NCBI RefSeq assembly: GCF_001270495.1
Contig: NZ_LGUR01000209.1
Span: forward strand, 1 to 64,000
Reading direction: 5' to 3'
Length of the DNA stretch: 64,000 bases
Source: Streptomyces viridochromogenes
GTDB lineage: Bacteria; Actinomycetota; Actinomycetes; Streptomycetales; Streptomycetaceae
Positions 18,165 through 27,111 of the stretch are shown here, in pieces (the stretch's first letter is position 1; each line of letters starts with the position of its first letter). The position numbers and the translations under genes were made by a program. Under the pieces are notes generated by a model that had not been told where the DNA came from, did not search any database, and was given only the letters and a program-made list of their open reading frames with translations.

Positions 18165-18659
18165 ATGCCTACGCACCATGACTCGGCGGCCGCAGCCACA
18201 GCTCGGGCGGTGGAGTGCCTGACCCGCTATCTGCGGCTGTGTGACGTGCCCACCCCGGAGAAGCCCGACGCCGTGCTCGCCGAGCTGGCTCAGCTGTTCA
18301 CCGAGGACGCTGTATGGGAAGGAATCGGCGGCCAGTACGCCGAAAAATTTGGCCGCAATGAGGGCAGGGCGGACGTCATCCGGATGCTGGCCGGTTATCT
18401 CCCGCCCCACGACCACTTCGCTGCCAACGTCCATCTGCTGCTTCCCGGGACAACCGAATGCGACGGGTCCGTCGTCAGGGGGAACTGGCTCATGCAGCAG
18501 CTGGCCCGTTACGCGGACGGCAGCAGTGAGATCCTCGTCGCCCGCCTCGACGTGGTTTTCCGAACGGGCCGGGCTCAGGCGCAGATCTCCGAGTTTCGCA
18601 CCGAGCGGCTGTTCAGTGCTCCGCTCGGCGGCGAGCCCATGACACGAGGAACACACTGA
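18165..18659 (+). CDS. IacI-like SnoaL-fold protein (intact paralogue)
   Basis: 164 aa, NTF2 fold. It shares with the disrupted iacI at 28457 the block LCDxPxPE and the block EDAVWEGxG...Y...FGRxEGxA, so it belongs to the same subfamily and is complete. IacI is the last gene of the iac auxin-degradation operon and its reaction is not settled. Because the copy at the operon end is broken, this one may supply the function (inference). It starts a short run of genes leading into the two-component system. Confidence 0.8.
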   Translation: MPTHHDSAAAATARAVECLTRYLRLCDVPTPEKPDAVLAELAQLFTEDAVWEGIGGQYAEKFGRNEGRADVIRMLAGYLPPHDHFAANVHLLLPGTTECDGSVVRGNWLMQQLARYADGSSEILVARLDVVFRTGRAQAQISEFRTERLFSAPLGGEPMTRGTH

Positions 18660-18669
18660 GCGAGGAGCT

Positions 18670-18966
18670 ATGACCGGTACGGCAGAGGCGACCCACGGTA
18701 CGGACGGGGCGGCGCACTCTCTTTTGCTCACCTGTTATGCCGACACCCACGGCTATGGCTGGCACCATGTGGATCTGTTCATGCACGACAACGCCGGCAA
18801 CGAGGTCAACTGGGTGCACTGGCAGGTCGAGGAGGACGGCCCCGACGGTGCTGACGCCGCGACCGCGAAGGCCGAGCCCAAGCTTCGCCGCACAACCGAG
18901 TGGCAGCGTGGTATCAGCGCCGACGGCAGCGAGTACTGGACCGCGCAGGCGGCCTGGAGTCAGTGA
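18670..18966 (+). CDS. 98-aa protein of unknown family
   Basis: Short acidic protein with Trp and His clusters: HSLLLTCYADTHGYGWHHVD and NEVNWVHWQVEEDG, ending EYWTAQAAWSQ. No signal peptide or membrane span. It lies 10 bp after the IacI-like gene and 7 bp before the response regulator, so it is almost surely co-transcribed with them. Not recognised; possibly a small accessory or sensor-ligand protein of auxin metabolism. Confidence 0.75.
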   Translation: MTGTAEATHGTDGAAHSLLLTCYADTHGYGWHHVDLFMHDNAGNEVNWVHWQVEEDGPDGADAATAKAEPKLRRTTEWQRGISADGSEYWTAQAAWSQ

Positions 18967-18973
18967 GACGACC

Positions 18974-19636
18974 GTGACCGCATGGGCAGCCGAGAACGCC
19001 GGGGCGGCGCAGACCGACGAGCGTGGAATCGCCTACGTCCTGGACGACGACGAGCAGTTGTGCGCCTCGTTGGCATGGCTGCTGGACTCGGTGAACATCC
19101 GGGCGGAGTGCTTCACCGACGCCGCCTCGTTCCTCGCCACCTTCGACCGGGAACGTCCCGCCTGTCTCATCCTGGACGTACGGATGCCGGAGGTCGGCGG
19201 GTTTCAGGTGCAGGAGATCCTCAACTCCTCAGGGATCCCGCTCCCCGTGATCTTCGTCTCCGCGCACGGTGACATCCGGATGTCGGTACGGGCGCTGCAG
19301 CAGGGTGCGGTCGACTTCCTGGAGAAGCCGTACGATCCCCAGCACATGCTCGAAGTGGTGCAGCGTGCCCTCGGCACCGCACGCGAACGTCATGCCGAGC
19401 TTGCCGGGCGGCGCGCGTTGGAAGACCGTCTCGCTGTCCTGACCCCCCGTGAACGGGAGATACTCCGACTAGTCGTCGTCGGCGTCCCGAGTAAGGCCAT
19501 TGCAGGCCGGCTCGGGATCAGTCTGAAGACCGTCGACACACACCGGGCGCGTATCCGGGAGAAGACCGGAGCCGAGACTCTCGGCGCGTTGGTGGGGGAC
19601 ATACTTCGTTCCGGCGTGCGGCTGCCCGAGATGTGA
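18974..19636 (+). CDS. FixJ-family response regulator
   Basis: 220 aa. Receiver domain with the acidic pocket DDDE at residues 24-27, phospho-acceptor Asp68 (LDVRMP), Ser96 and Lys118 (EKPY). The C-terminal LuxR/FixJ helix-turn-helix runs from about residue 147 (LTPREREILRLVVVG through ISLKTVDTHRARI). The start is the GTG at 18974. Its stop (19634-19636) is followed by the kinase gene. In this position it is the likely activator of iacABCDEFGHI. Confidence 0.92.
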   Translation: MTAWAAENAGAAQTDERGIAYVLDDDEQLCASLAWLLDSVNIRAECFTDAASFLATFDRERPACLILDVRMPEVGGFQVQEILNSSGIPLPVIFVSAHGDIRMSVRALQQGAVDFLEKPYDPQHMLEVVQRALGTARERHAELAGRRALEDRLAVLTPREREILRLVVVGVPSKAIAGRLGISLKTVDTHRARIREKTGAETLGALVGDILRSGVRLPEM

Positions 19637-19668
19637 CCGCGAACCGCTTGTGTGCCGAAGGACATCCC

Positions 19669-21183
19669 ATGCCTGACATCACGCTCGCCGACTTCGGACG
19701 GCTCTTCGCCGCGCTCCATTACTGCGTTCTGGTGCATGACGCGGAGACGAAGGAGATCCTCTGGGCCAATCAGGCGGCCTGTGACGTCCTCGGCTTCACC
19801 CTTGACGAGATGAAGCCGCTGAAGGCGCCCGACATGAGTTCCAACGCCCGTCAGTACGCGCGCGAGATCGGCGTCAGCTGGCTGCAGCGAGCCGTCGACG
19901 AGGGCACCAGCGCCATCGAATGGTGCTACCGGTCCAAGACCGGTGTGGACATCCTCACCGAAGCCATCGCCGTCCGAGTGGACCTGGAAGCAGGTCCGGT
20001 GGTGATGGTGCAGTTCCGGGACATCGCGGAGGAGACGGCCACCCGGCGCGATCTGTTCCGCACGGAGGGGCGGCTGCAGGCCTTCCTGCGAAACCTCGAC
20101 GAGGGCATCGTCGTGCTCGACGACAACGGGCGCATACTGTTCGCCAGCGAGTCCGCGGGTGCGCTGCTCAGCACCGATGCCGACGCTCTCCTGGGTGAGA
20201 CCTTCACGCGTTTCCTCGATCCGGAATCAGCAGAGGTACTGCGCGCAGTCCTCGACACCACCTCGCAGAGTGGGCTACCGAGCAACCGGCGATTTCGGCT
20301 GAGTACTTCCGGTGAAGACAGCCGTTGGTTCGCGGTGCGATGCCAGCACATCGACATCGAGAACGATCTCCGCGGCCGGCTTCTGCTCTTCCATGACATC
20401 ACGGACCGCGTCCGTGCGGAGGAGGAGCATCGGCGAGATGCCCAGTATCTCAACCATCTGGCCAGGTACAACGCCATGGGAGACATGGCGATGGCAATCG
20501 CCCACGAGGTGAGCCAACCAATCGCCGCCGCACACAACTTCGTGGCAGGCGTACGAAGGCGGCTGGACGCAGGCAGGACGGAGCGCGAACCCCTGAGCTG
20601 GGGGCTGAAGAACGCCACCCTGCAGATCGACCGGGCGGCACAGATCATGTCGAGTCTGCGGCACTACGTCGTACGTCTCGAACAGTCGGAACAGGCCGCC
20701 GACCTCAACGACATCGTCGCCGACTGCGCCTACTTCGTCGACATACGAGCCCGGGAGAACGGCGTCGCCCTGCGCTGGGAGCCCACGTCCGAACCCCTCC
20801 CCGTACAGTGCGAGAAGGTTCTCATCGGACAGGTGGTGATGAACCTGGCCTTCAACGCCGTGGAGGAAATGGCCCGGTGGCCGGTCGAAACGCGGACGGT
20901 GACCGTGGCGACGCGCCGGAGCGGCGCATACGCCGAAGTCATGGTGCGTGACAACGGGGAGGGCCTGCAGGCCTTCCCGTCGGGGCAGATCTTCGACGGC
21001 GCCTTCAGTTCGAAGGACAGCGGCAACGGCATCGGCCTGGCCCTCAGCCACCGCATCATTACCCGTCATGGTGGCAGCATTCACGCGGTCGAGAACCTGC
21101 CCCGAGGTGCCGTGTTCAGTTTCAGGCTGCCCCTCATCGTCGGAGAAACGGCAGATCGTTCCCGCAGCGCCGGTCACACGTAG
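19669..21183 (+). CDS. PAS-domain sensor histidine kinase (FixL type)
   Basis: 504 aa, cytoplasmic, no membrane span. PAS domains lie at about residues 5-120 and 130-245, followed by a phospho-acceptor H-box with His279 (AIAHEVSQPIAAAH). The catalytic ATP domain has the N-box (VVMNLAFNAVEEM), DNGEGL and SGNGIGLALS. The HEVxQP H-box is typical of the FixL/TodS-like soluble kinases. The ATG at 19669 has GAAGGA upstream; a GTG at 19633 overlapping the regulator's stop is the alternative. The PAS domains may bind auxin or an intermediate (inference). Confidence 0.9.
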   Translation: MPDITLADFGRLFAALHYCVLVHDAETKEILWANQAACDVLGFTLDEMKPLKAPDMSSNARQYAREIGVSWLQRAVDEGTSAIEWCYRSKTGVDILTEAIAVRVDLEAGPVVMVQFRDIAEETATRRDLFRTEGRLQAFLRNLDEGIVVLDDNGRILFASESAGALLSTDADALLGETFTRFLDPESAEVLRAVLDTTSQSGLPSNRRFRLSTSGEDSRWFAVRCQHIDIENDLRGRLLLFHDITDRVRAEEEHRRDAQYLNHLARYNAMGDMAMAIAHEVSQPIAAAHNFVAGVRRRLDAGRTEREPLSWGLKNATLQIDRAAQIMSSLRHYVVRLEQSEQAADLNDIVADCAYFVDIRARENGVALRWEPTSEPLPVQCEKVLIGQVVMNLAFNAVEEMARWPVETRTVTVATRRSGAYAEVMVRDNGEGLQAFPSGQIFDGAFSSKDSGNGIGLALSHRIITRHGGSIHAVENLPRGAVFSFRLPLIVGETADRSRSAGHT

Positions 21184-21198
21184 GGGAAATCCCCTACG
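21179..21198. promoter_or_regulatory. Perfect palindrome upstream of iacA, candidate operator
   Basis: CGTAGGGG, spacer AAAT, CCCCTACG: an exact 8-bp inverted repeat overlapping the last codons and stop of the kinase gene. Its centre is about 55 bases upstream of the start of the -10 element. This is a suitable place for an activator such as the FixJ-type regulator. Binding is inferred from position only. Confidence 0.7.
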
Positions 21199-21217
21199 CG
21201 GTTCATCGAACTCCCCA

Positions 21218-21246
21218 TTGTCGCCCGCCGCTCCGCAGCATAGCTT
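21218..21246 (+). promoter_or_regulatory. Predicted promoter of the iac operon
   Basis: TTGTCG at 21218-21223 and TAGCTT at 21241-21246, spaced by 17 bases, match a housekeeping-type Streptomyces promoter. Transcription would start near 21253, about 45 bases before the iacA start codon. Confidence 0.55.
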
Positions 21247-21296
21247 TAGAGGAAGGCGGGAGGAGGAACCGCTCGGCAATGCGAGGAGAATTTCTT

Positions 21297-22457
21297 ATGA
21301 CGCAGATGCTGGATTCCCGGGGTTCACCCGGAGCCGAATCGCCGTACCGGTCGAATTTCGACCACGTACTTGCGGTGGTGGCGGAGCGGCGCGCCGAATT
21401 CGAGGAGAAGCGGCATGTTCCGCGGGATGTGATCGCCGATTTCAAGAAGGCGGGGATCTACCGGGTCGGCACTCCGAAGCGATTCGGTGGGGATGCGTTG
21501 CCACCGGCCGAATTCCTCCGGATCATCGAGCGGATATCGATGGTCGACGGATCGGCCGGCTGGGTCGCCAGCTTCGGCTCGTCCCTGATCTATCTGGCGG
21601 CACTGCCCCTGGAGAGCCAGGCCCAGTTGTACGCCGACGGGCCCGACCTGACCTTCGCCGGCGGTCTGTTCCCCACGCAGCCCGCCGAACTCGTCGAGGG
21701 CGGGTACCGGGTCTCGGGCCGCTGGAAGTTCGCGAGCGGCTGCAAGGGCGCGGATGTCCTCGGCGTGGGCATCAAGGTCGACGGGGAGAAGCCCGGCCCG
21801 CCGTTGACCGCCGTGCTGCGACCCCAGCAGGTGCAGATCGCCGAGAACTGGGACGTCATCGGAATGCGGGGAACCGGCAGCCACGACCTGGTGGTCGACG
21901 GCGTCGTAGTGCCCGAGGAGTGGACGTTCGTCCGCGGCAGCGAGCCCACCGTCGACGAACCCCTTTATCGCTACCCGGCCGTCCCGTACGCCGCGCAGAG
22001 CCTGGCCGTCGTCGGCCTCGGCATCGCCCGGGCCGCCCTCGACCTGGCCATCGCCAACGGCGGCCGCACCGGCTACACCGGTGCCCCCAAGCCCGCCGAG
22101 CGCGCCACCTACCGCATCGCGGTCGGACAGGCCGAGGCCCAACTCCGCTCCGTACGCGCCTTCTTCTACGAGACCACCGAAGAGGTCTGGGCGACGGTCG
22201 AAGCGGGGAATCCCGCGACCGCAGGCCAGGCCAGTCTGCTGAGGCTGGCCTCCGCCCACCTCGCCAAGACCTCCTTCGAGGTCGTCAGGGCCGCATACCA
22301 ACTCAGCGGCATCCCCGCCATCGCCGACGGTCATCCCATGCAGCGTTACCTGCGCGACGCGTCGGTCGTCCCGCAGCACGCCTTCCTCCAGGAGGGCATG
22401 TACGACGGCGCCGGCGCCGTCCTCATGGGCGTCCAGCCCTTCCCCGGCTACCTCTAG
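21297..22457 (+). CDS. iacA: Indole-3-acetate monooxygenase component IacA
   Basis: 386 aa, acyl-CoA-dehydrogenase-fold flavin monooxygenase (group D, HsaA/DszC-like). Family traits are SMVDGSAGWVASFG, the GRWKFASGCKGAD flavin segment and GMRGTGSHDLVVDGVVVP. IacA is the first enzyme of auxin breakdown, oxidising the indole ring of IAA with reduced flavin, here probably supplied by iacG. ATG 21297 has GAGGAG eight bases upstream. The gene order that follows matches iacBCDEFGHI, which makes this call much safer than similarity alone. Confidence 0.88.
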   Translation: MTQMLDSRGSPGAESPYRSNFDHVLAVVAERRAEFEEKRHVPRDVIADFKKAGIYRVGTPKRFGGDALPPAEFLRIIERISMVDGSAGWVASFGSSLIYLAALPLESQAQLYADGPDLTFAGGLFPTQPAELVEGGYRVSGRWKFASGCKGADVLGVGIKVDGEKPGPPLTAVLRPQQVQIAENWDVIGMRGTGSHDLVVDGVVVPEEWTFVRGSEPTVDEPLYRYPAVPYAAQSLAVVGLGIARAALDLAIANGGRTGYTGAPKPAERATYRIAVGQAEAQLRSVRAFFYETTEEVWATVEAGNPATAGQASLLRLASAHLAKTSFEVVRAAYQLSGIPAIADGHPMQRYLRDASVVPQHAFLQEGMYDGAGAVLMGVQPFPGYL

Positions 22458-22520
22458 CCGCTCCTTCCCACGGCGTTCGCCACCAACGACTTCGCCACCA
22501 ACGACAACGAAGGACTCTCC

Positions 22521-22934
22521 ATGTCCCAGACTGCTTCCGCGCCCTTGCGAGTGCTCTTCTGCATCGGCGTCAACCAGAACTTCTTCGACTTGCCCACGGG
22601 GCAGACCGGCATGACCACGGGGCAGGACGGCATGGCCTGGGAAGGCTTCATCACCATGCTGACTGAACTGTCCCAGCTGCCCGGCGTCACCGTCCTCGGC
22701 ACCATTGACGACGATCAGAGCGTGGTCGGCCCCGCCTACACCTGGCCGTGGACCTGTTACATCCTGGCCGAGGTGCCCGACCACCGGACGGTCGCGGCGG
22801 CCTGCAACCTCCTCCGCACCATCCAGGTCGGTGAGAGCGGCCTTTGGCGGTACATGAAGATCGAAGCCCGCGTCGGCCGCCCGCTGCCCGAACCGTGGAC
22901 CAACGCGTCCGCTTCCGAAAAGAAGCCTTCATGA
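22521..22934 (+). CDS. iacB: IacB-like protein
   Basis: 137 aa, no close enzyme family recognised. It starts with LRVLFCIGVNQNFFD, has a central segment on TVLGTIDDDQ, and ends in basic/acidic residues. The position directly after iacA and before the Rieske alpha gene is that of iacB in known iac operons, where the product has no settled function. GAAGGA lies ahead of ATG 22521. Its stop overlaps the next start (ATGA), so translation is coupled to iacC. Confidence 0.75.
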   Translation: MSQTASAPLRVLFCIGVNQNFFDLPTGQTGMTTGQDGMAWEGFITMLTELSQLPGVTVLGTIDDDQSVVGPAYTWPWTCYILAEVPDHRTVAAACNLLRTIQVGESGLWRYMKIEARVGRPLPEPWTNASASEKKPS

Positions 22935-24196
22935 CCACGACCCCCGACATCGACTCCCTCGCCCAGGACGACCGGGTGTCGTCCGCCCTCTACACCGATC
23001 CGGCGCTGTTCGACCTGGAGATGGACCGCATCTTCCACCAGACGTGGGTGTGGGTCGCGCACGAGAGCGAACTGCCCAAGGCGGGCGACTTCCGGACGGC
23101 GTACGTCGGCCGACAGCCCGTGATCGTCACCCGCGACCGCCGTGGCGGGATCAACGTTCTGGTCAACCGCTGCCGGCACCGCGGCGCCAGCCTGTGCGAG
23201 GTGCCCAAGGGCAACGGCAACGGCTTCACCTGCCCTTACCACGCCTGGTCGTACGCGCTGGACGGCAAGCTGCGCGGCATCCCCTACCCGGACGGCTACG
23301 AGGACGTCCTGGAGAAGAAGGACCTCGGTCTACAACGCCTCAAGGTCGGCGTCTACGCAGGCATGGTCTTCGCGAGCTTCAACGAGGACATCGAGCCCCT
23401 GGAGGACTTCCTCGGCGGGGCGCGGCTGTGGATCGACCGGTTCATGAAGCAGGGTGCCGGCTACCCGATCAAGGTGCAGGGCGAGCACCGGTTCCGCTTC
23501 CGGGGCAACTGGAAGATCCAGCTGGAGAACACCACCGACGGCTATCACTTCCCGATCGTGCACCGTTCCTGGATGGCCTCGGTGGACGCGGAGACGGCGA
23601 ACATGCTGTCCTTCATGACCGACGAGAAGGCGGTCACCCACGCCCTGGGCAACGGCCACAGCGTCGCGGTGATGGTCCCCGAGCACGTCGACCTCGACGA
23701 GGACGACGGAACGGAGCAACTCCAGGCGCGCTTCGGACACATCATCGAGGAGCTGTCCCACGAGTTCGACCCTGACCGGGTCCGGCGCATCGTCCGGTCC
23801 CTTCACGGTGCCGGATTCAACCTCAATCTGTTCCCGAACGTCGCGATGTCGATGTCGTTCTTCCGCGTCCTGCGGCCGGTGTCCGTCACGGAGACCGAGA
23901 TCCGGCACGTGGCCCTGGGCCTGGACGGCGGCCCGGAGATCGTCAACCGCGAACGCCTGCGCATCCACGAGCACTTCCAGGGTCCCTTCGGCTTCGGCAG
24001 CCCCGACGACTCCGAGGCCTGGGACCGGGTGCAGCGCGGCGTCACAGGCGGCCCCAGCACACCGATCCTGGTCAATCGTGGCCTCGCCCGCGAGAAGCCC
24101 AACGACCTGGGACAGCCCACATCCCACACGACCGACGAGACCGGCATGCGGCAGGCCTACGCGATGTGGAAGAGGATGATGACCGATGGCAAGTGA
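22931..24196 (+). CDS. iacC: Rieske ring-hydroxylating dioxygenase, alpha subunit
   Basis: 421 aa. The N-terminal Rieske domain has its 2Fe-2S ligands Cys81-x-His83 (CRHRGASLC) and Cys101-x2-His104 (CPYHAWSY). The C-terminal catalytic domain has the mononuclear-iron motif DGYHFPIVH. With IacD and reductase IacF it forms a multi-component oxygenase acting on an oxidised auxin intermediate on the way to catechol. The start overlaps the iacB stop and the end overlaps iacD by 11 bases. Confidence 0.92.
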   Translation: MTTTPDIDSLAQDDRVSSALYTDPALFDLEMDRIFHQTWVWVAHESELPKAGDFRTAYVGRQPVIVTRDRRGGINVLVNRCRHRGASLCEVPKGNGNGFTCPYHAWSYALDGKLRGIPYPDGYEDVLEKKDLGLQRLKVGVYAGMVFASFNEDIEPLEDFLGGARLWIDRFMKQGAGYPIKVQGEHRFRFRGNWKIQLENTTDGYHFPIVHRSWMASVDAETANMLSFMTDEKAVTHALGNGHSVAVMVPEHVDLDEDDGTEQLQARFGHIIEELSHEFDPDRVRRIVRSLHGAGFNLNLFPNVAMSMSFFRVLRPVSVTETEIRHVALGLDGGPEIVNRERLRIHEHFQGPFGFGSPDDSEAWDRVQRGVTGGPSTPILVNRGLAREKPNDLGQPTSHTTDETGMRQAYAMWKRMMTDGK

Positions 24197-24710
24197 AGCC
24201 CTAGGCACGGCCGCCCTGGACACCGCACTTGTCCTCGACGATCCGCGCGCCCTGGCCGCGGTGTCGCTGATCTGGCGAGAGGCCCACCTGCTGGACGCCC
24301 GCCGCTACGAGGAATGGGACGGACTGTGGGCCGAGGGCGGCGAGTACATCGTCCCCATCGACCGGGAGGCGACCGACTACGCTGCCCACCTCAACCTGGT
24401 CTACGACGACGACCGGATGCGACGGATGCGCATCGAGCGCCTCACCAGCGGTTTCTCCATCTCGGTGGCTGCTGCGGCCCGCACGGTCCGCTCGGTGTCC
24501 CGGTTCGTGGTCTCCGGGCACGAGGAGGATGCGATCGAGGTGTGCTCGGCACAGATCCTGGTCGGCTACAAGCGTGACGAGACCTTCGTCCTGGCCACCG
24601 ACGTCACCCACCGCATCGTCTTCGGCGCGGACGGCCCCCGCATCTCCCGGAAGATCGTACGGCTGGTCAATTCCGATGAGGCGGTTACGGCATCGGGGTT
24701 CCTGCTGTGA
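24186..24710 (+). CDS. iacD: Ring-hydroxylating dioxygenase, beta subunit
   Basis: 174 aa, NTF2-like fold of aromatic-dioxygenase small subunits: EAHLLDARRYEEWDGLWAEG, VPIDREATDY, MRRMRIERL and a C-terminal SRKIVRLVNSDEAV. The beta subunit packs against IacC to form the alpha3beta3 hexamer usual in this class. Overlaps both neighbours (GTG of iacE lies on its stop), a sign of a tightly coupled operon. Confidence 0.9.
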   Translation: MASEALGTAALDTALVLDDPRALAAVSLIWREAHLLDARRYEEWDGLWAEGGEYIVPIDREATDYAAHLNLVYDDDRMRRMRIERLTSGFSISVAAAARTVRSVSRFVVSGHEEDAIEVCSAQILVGYKRDETFVLATDVTHRIVFGADGPRISRKIVRLVNSDEAVTASGFLL

Positions 24711-25486
24711 GCCCGCAGGGAACCGCTGAGACCTGGGAGGACGACGCCCACCATGTCGCCCTCGTCACCGGCGCGGCGCGCGGCTTGGGCGCCTGCATCG
24801 CTGCCCGTCTGTACGACCGGGGCTATCGCGTGGCGCTGACCGACTTGGACGAGGAGGCCGCCGTGAAGACGGCGGCGGAGCTCGACCCGGAGGGCCGCAA
24901 CGCCATCGGGCTCGCCCTGGACGTACGGGACAAGGACGCCTTCCTACGGGTCCGCGACCAGCTCGTCGACCGGTGGGATGCCGTCAGCGTCCTCGTGAAC
25001 AACGCGGGGTACTACACGACCGAGTCGCTGATGGACATCACTGCCGACAACTTCACCTCGGTGGTGTCGACCAACCTCAACGGCACCTTCTTCGGCTGCC
25101 AGGTCTTCGGCGCCTACTTCGCCGCACGCGGCTACGGACGCATCGTCAACATCGCCTCGCTGGCCGGTCAGAACGGCGGCACGGCGACCGGTGCGCACTA
25201 CGCGGCGGCAAAGGGCGGGGTGGCCACCCTGACCAAGGTGTTCGCCCGCGAACTCGGTCCGCAGGGGGTGACGGTCAACGCCGTCTCCCCGGGGCCGCAG
25301 GACCTGCCCGTGGTCCGCCGAATGGTTGCCCCCGACAAGCTCGCCCAGATCGAGGCATCGATTCCCATGGGCCGGCTCGGCCGCCCCCAGTTCATCGCCG
25401 ACATGGTCGTACTGCTGGCCGCCGAGCACGCGGACGCGGTCACCGGAGCGTGCTGGGACGCCAACGGCGGCCTGTACATGCGCTGA
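24707..25486 (+). CDS. iacE: SDR-family dehydrogenase IacE
   Basis: 259 aa classical SDR: cofactor motif TGAARGLGACIA near residues 21-32, NNAG, catalytic Ser in IVNIASLAG, and Tyr-x3-Lys in HYAAAKGG. IacE is reported to act in the early steps that turn oxidised IAA into an oxindole-acetic acid product. The GTG start overlaps the iacD stop. All catalytic residues are present, unlike the SDR at 12248. Confidence 0.88.
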   Translation: MSPQGTAETWEDDAHHVALVTGAARGLGACIAARLYDRGYRVALTDLDEEAAVKTAAELDPEGRNAIGLALDVRDKDAFLRVRDQLVDRWDAVSVLVNNAGYYTTESLMDITADNFTSVVSTNLNGTFFGCQVFGAYFAARGYGRIVNIASLAGQNGGTATGAHYAAAKGGVATLTKVFARELGPQGVTVNAVSPGPQDLPVVRRMVAPDKLAQIEASIPMGRLGRPQFIADMVVLLAAEHADAVTGACWDANGGLYMR

Positions 25487-25528
25487 CAGCCCCTCTTCAG
25501 CACCACCTACGAACGCGAAGGCAGACGG

Positions 25529-26482
25529 ATGTTCACTGTCACCGTCACCGAGACCGTCCGGGAAACCGACGCGGTCAAGGTATTCCGGCTCGCCCGTTCC
25601 GACGGCGTCGCCCTCGCCCCTTACCCGGCCGGCGCGCACATCGACGTGACCGGGCCCACCGGGATCACCCGCCCCTACTCGCTCTGCGGGCCGCCGGACG
25701 ACACCGGCAGCTACACCATCGCGGTCAAGCGAGAGGAGAAGTCGCGCGGTGGCTCGCAGGCCCTGCACGACAAGGTCGAACCCGGTACGGAGCTGACCAT
25801 CGGTGAACCCCGGCAGCTTTTCGGCATAGCCCCGATCGCAGCCGAACACCACCTCGTAGGGGCGGGCATCGGCATCACTCCGCTGCTGGCGATGGCGTAC
25901 GAACTGCATCGGCTGGGCGCGGAGTTCCGGCTGCACTATGTCGCGCGGAGCCGGGACGAGGCGGCCTTCGCGGGACTGCTCGAGAACTCCGCGTTCGCCG
26001 ATCGGGTGGACTTCCACTTCGGGCGTGGCCGCGAGACGGTGGCCCGCGAACTCGCCGGAGAACTGGCGGAGCTACCGGCGGACGCACATGTGTACACATG
26101 CGGCCCACAGGGCTTCATGGAACAGGTCGCCGTGCTCGCGACCCGGGCCGTGCCGGCGGATCAGGTCCACTCCGAGTTGTTCCAGGCGGGCGAGCAGCCG
26201 GATGCCGCACCCTGCGAAATCTTCGAGGTCGAACTGGACACCGGCGAGGTGTACACCGTGCCCCCCGGCAAGAGCATCGCCGACGTGCTGGAGGAGAACG
26301 GTGTTCCCCTCGACACCTCCTGCCGCGAAGGCATCTGCGGAACCTGTGTTCTGCGGGTCATCGAGGGCGAACCGGACCATCGCGACCACTGTCTGTCGGC
26401 CAAGGAGAAGGCGGCCGGAGACCAGATCGCCGCCTGCGTCTCACGATCCAGGTCTCCTCGTCTCGTGGTGGAGCTGTGGTGA
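25529..26482 (+). CDS. iacF: Ferredoxin-NAD(P)H reductase of the dioxygenase
   Basis: 317 aa, phthalate-dioxygenase-reductase type. An FMN/FAD-binding domain (RPYSLCGPPDD), an NAD domain (GAGIGITPLLAMAYEL, then YTCGPQGFMEQ) and a C-terminal plant-type 2Fe-2S ferredoxin (CREGICGTCVL with a distant Cys in DHCLS). It passes electrons from NAD(P)H to IacCD. It follows iacE by 42 bp. Confidence 0.92.
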   Translation: MFTVTVTETVRETDAVKVFRLARSDGVALAPYPAGAHIDVTGPTGITRPYSLCGPPDDTGSYTIAVKREEKSRGGSQALHDKVEPGTELTIGEPRQLFGIAPIAAEHHLVGAGIGITPLLAMAYELHRLGAEFRLHYVARSRDEAAFAGLLENSAFADRVDFHFGRGRETVARELAGELAELPADAHVYTCGPQGFMEQVAVLATRAVPADQVHSELFQAGEQPDAAPCEIFEVELDTGEVYTVPPGKSIADVLEENGVPLDTSCREGICGTCVLRVIEGEPDHRDHCLSAKEKAAGDQIAACVSRSRSPRLVVELW

Positions 26483-26548
26483 GCAGTGAGCAGGGCCGTC
26501 CGGCAGATTGGCGGCACCGCAGATCGGCGCTGAGAGGAAGAGATCACC

Positions 26549-27073
26549 GTGAACACGAATGAAGTCCAGCAGAGTCCCTCGCAGGCCGAGTTCCGGGAGG
26601 CGATGGCTCACCTCCCGACGGCCGTCAACATCCTGACGACGGACGGCCCCAACGGTCGCTGTGGCATCACCGTCAGTGCGGTGTGCTCGGTGACCGACGA
26701 TCCGCCGACCGTCCTCGTCTGTGTGAACCGCAAGAGCGCCATGCACGACGTCTTCCGTGCCAACGGGAGAGTGTGCGTCAACGTCCTCGGCGGTGATCAG
26801 CAGGAGTTGGCCATGCACTTTGCCGGAGCCACGAAGATATCCATGGCGGAGCGGTTCACCTGGGACGTCTGGGACCGCACCAAGGACGTGCCGGTGCTCA
26901 AGAACGCCCTGGTGACCGCGGTCGGCACCATCAAGCACGCCGTGCCCATGGGCTCCCACACCGTGCTCTTCGTCAACATCGACCAGATCAACACCCGGTC
27001 GGGGGGGCAAAGCCTCGTCTACTTCAACCGTAGCTTCCACCGCTTGGACTCAGCGCCGCCCGTGCCCTGTTGA
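26549..27073 (+). CDS. iacG: Flavin reductase IacG
   Basis: 174 aa flavin-reductase-like (HpaC-type) protein: FREAMAHLPTAVNILTTDG, GITVSAVCSVTDDPPTVLVC and HTVLFVNIDQI. It would supply reduced FMN/FAD to IacA. The GTG start has AGAGGAAGAG upstream. A G7 run at 27001-27007 lies near the end, but the frame stays open to a sensible stop. Confidence 0.88.
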   Translation: MNTNEVQQSPSQAEFREAMAHLPTAVNILTTDGPNGRCGITVSAVCSVTDDPPTVLVCVNRKSAMHDVFRANGRVCVNVLGGDQQELAMHFAGATKISMAERFTWDVWDRTKDVPVLKNALVTAVGTIKHAVPMGSHTVLFVNIDQINTRSGGQSLVYFNRSFHRLDSAPPVPC

Positions 27074-27111
27074 GCACTCGGGCTCCAACCCTCTGACGAA
27101 AGCAGCTTAGA

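Noticed and set aside
18165..18659. Polyketide cyclase (SnoaL) of a biosynthetic cluster
   Set aside because: No polyketide genes nearby. The signature blocks match iacI, and the context is catabolic.
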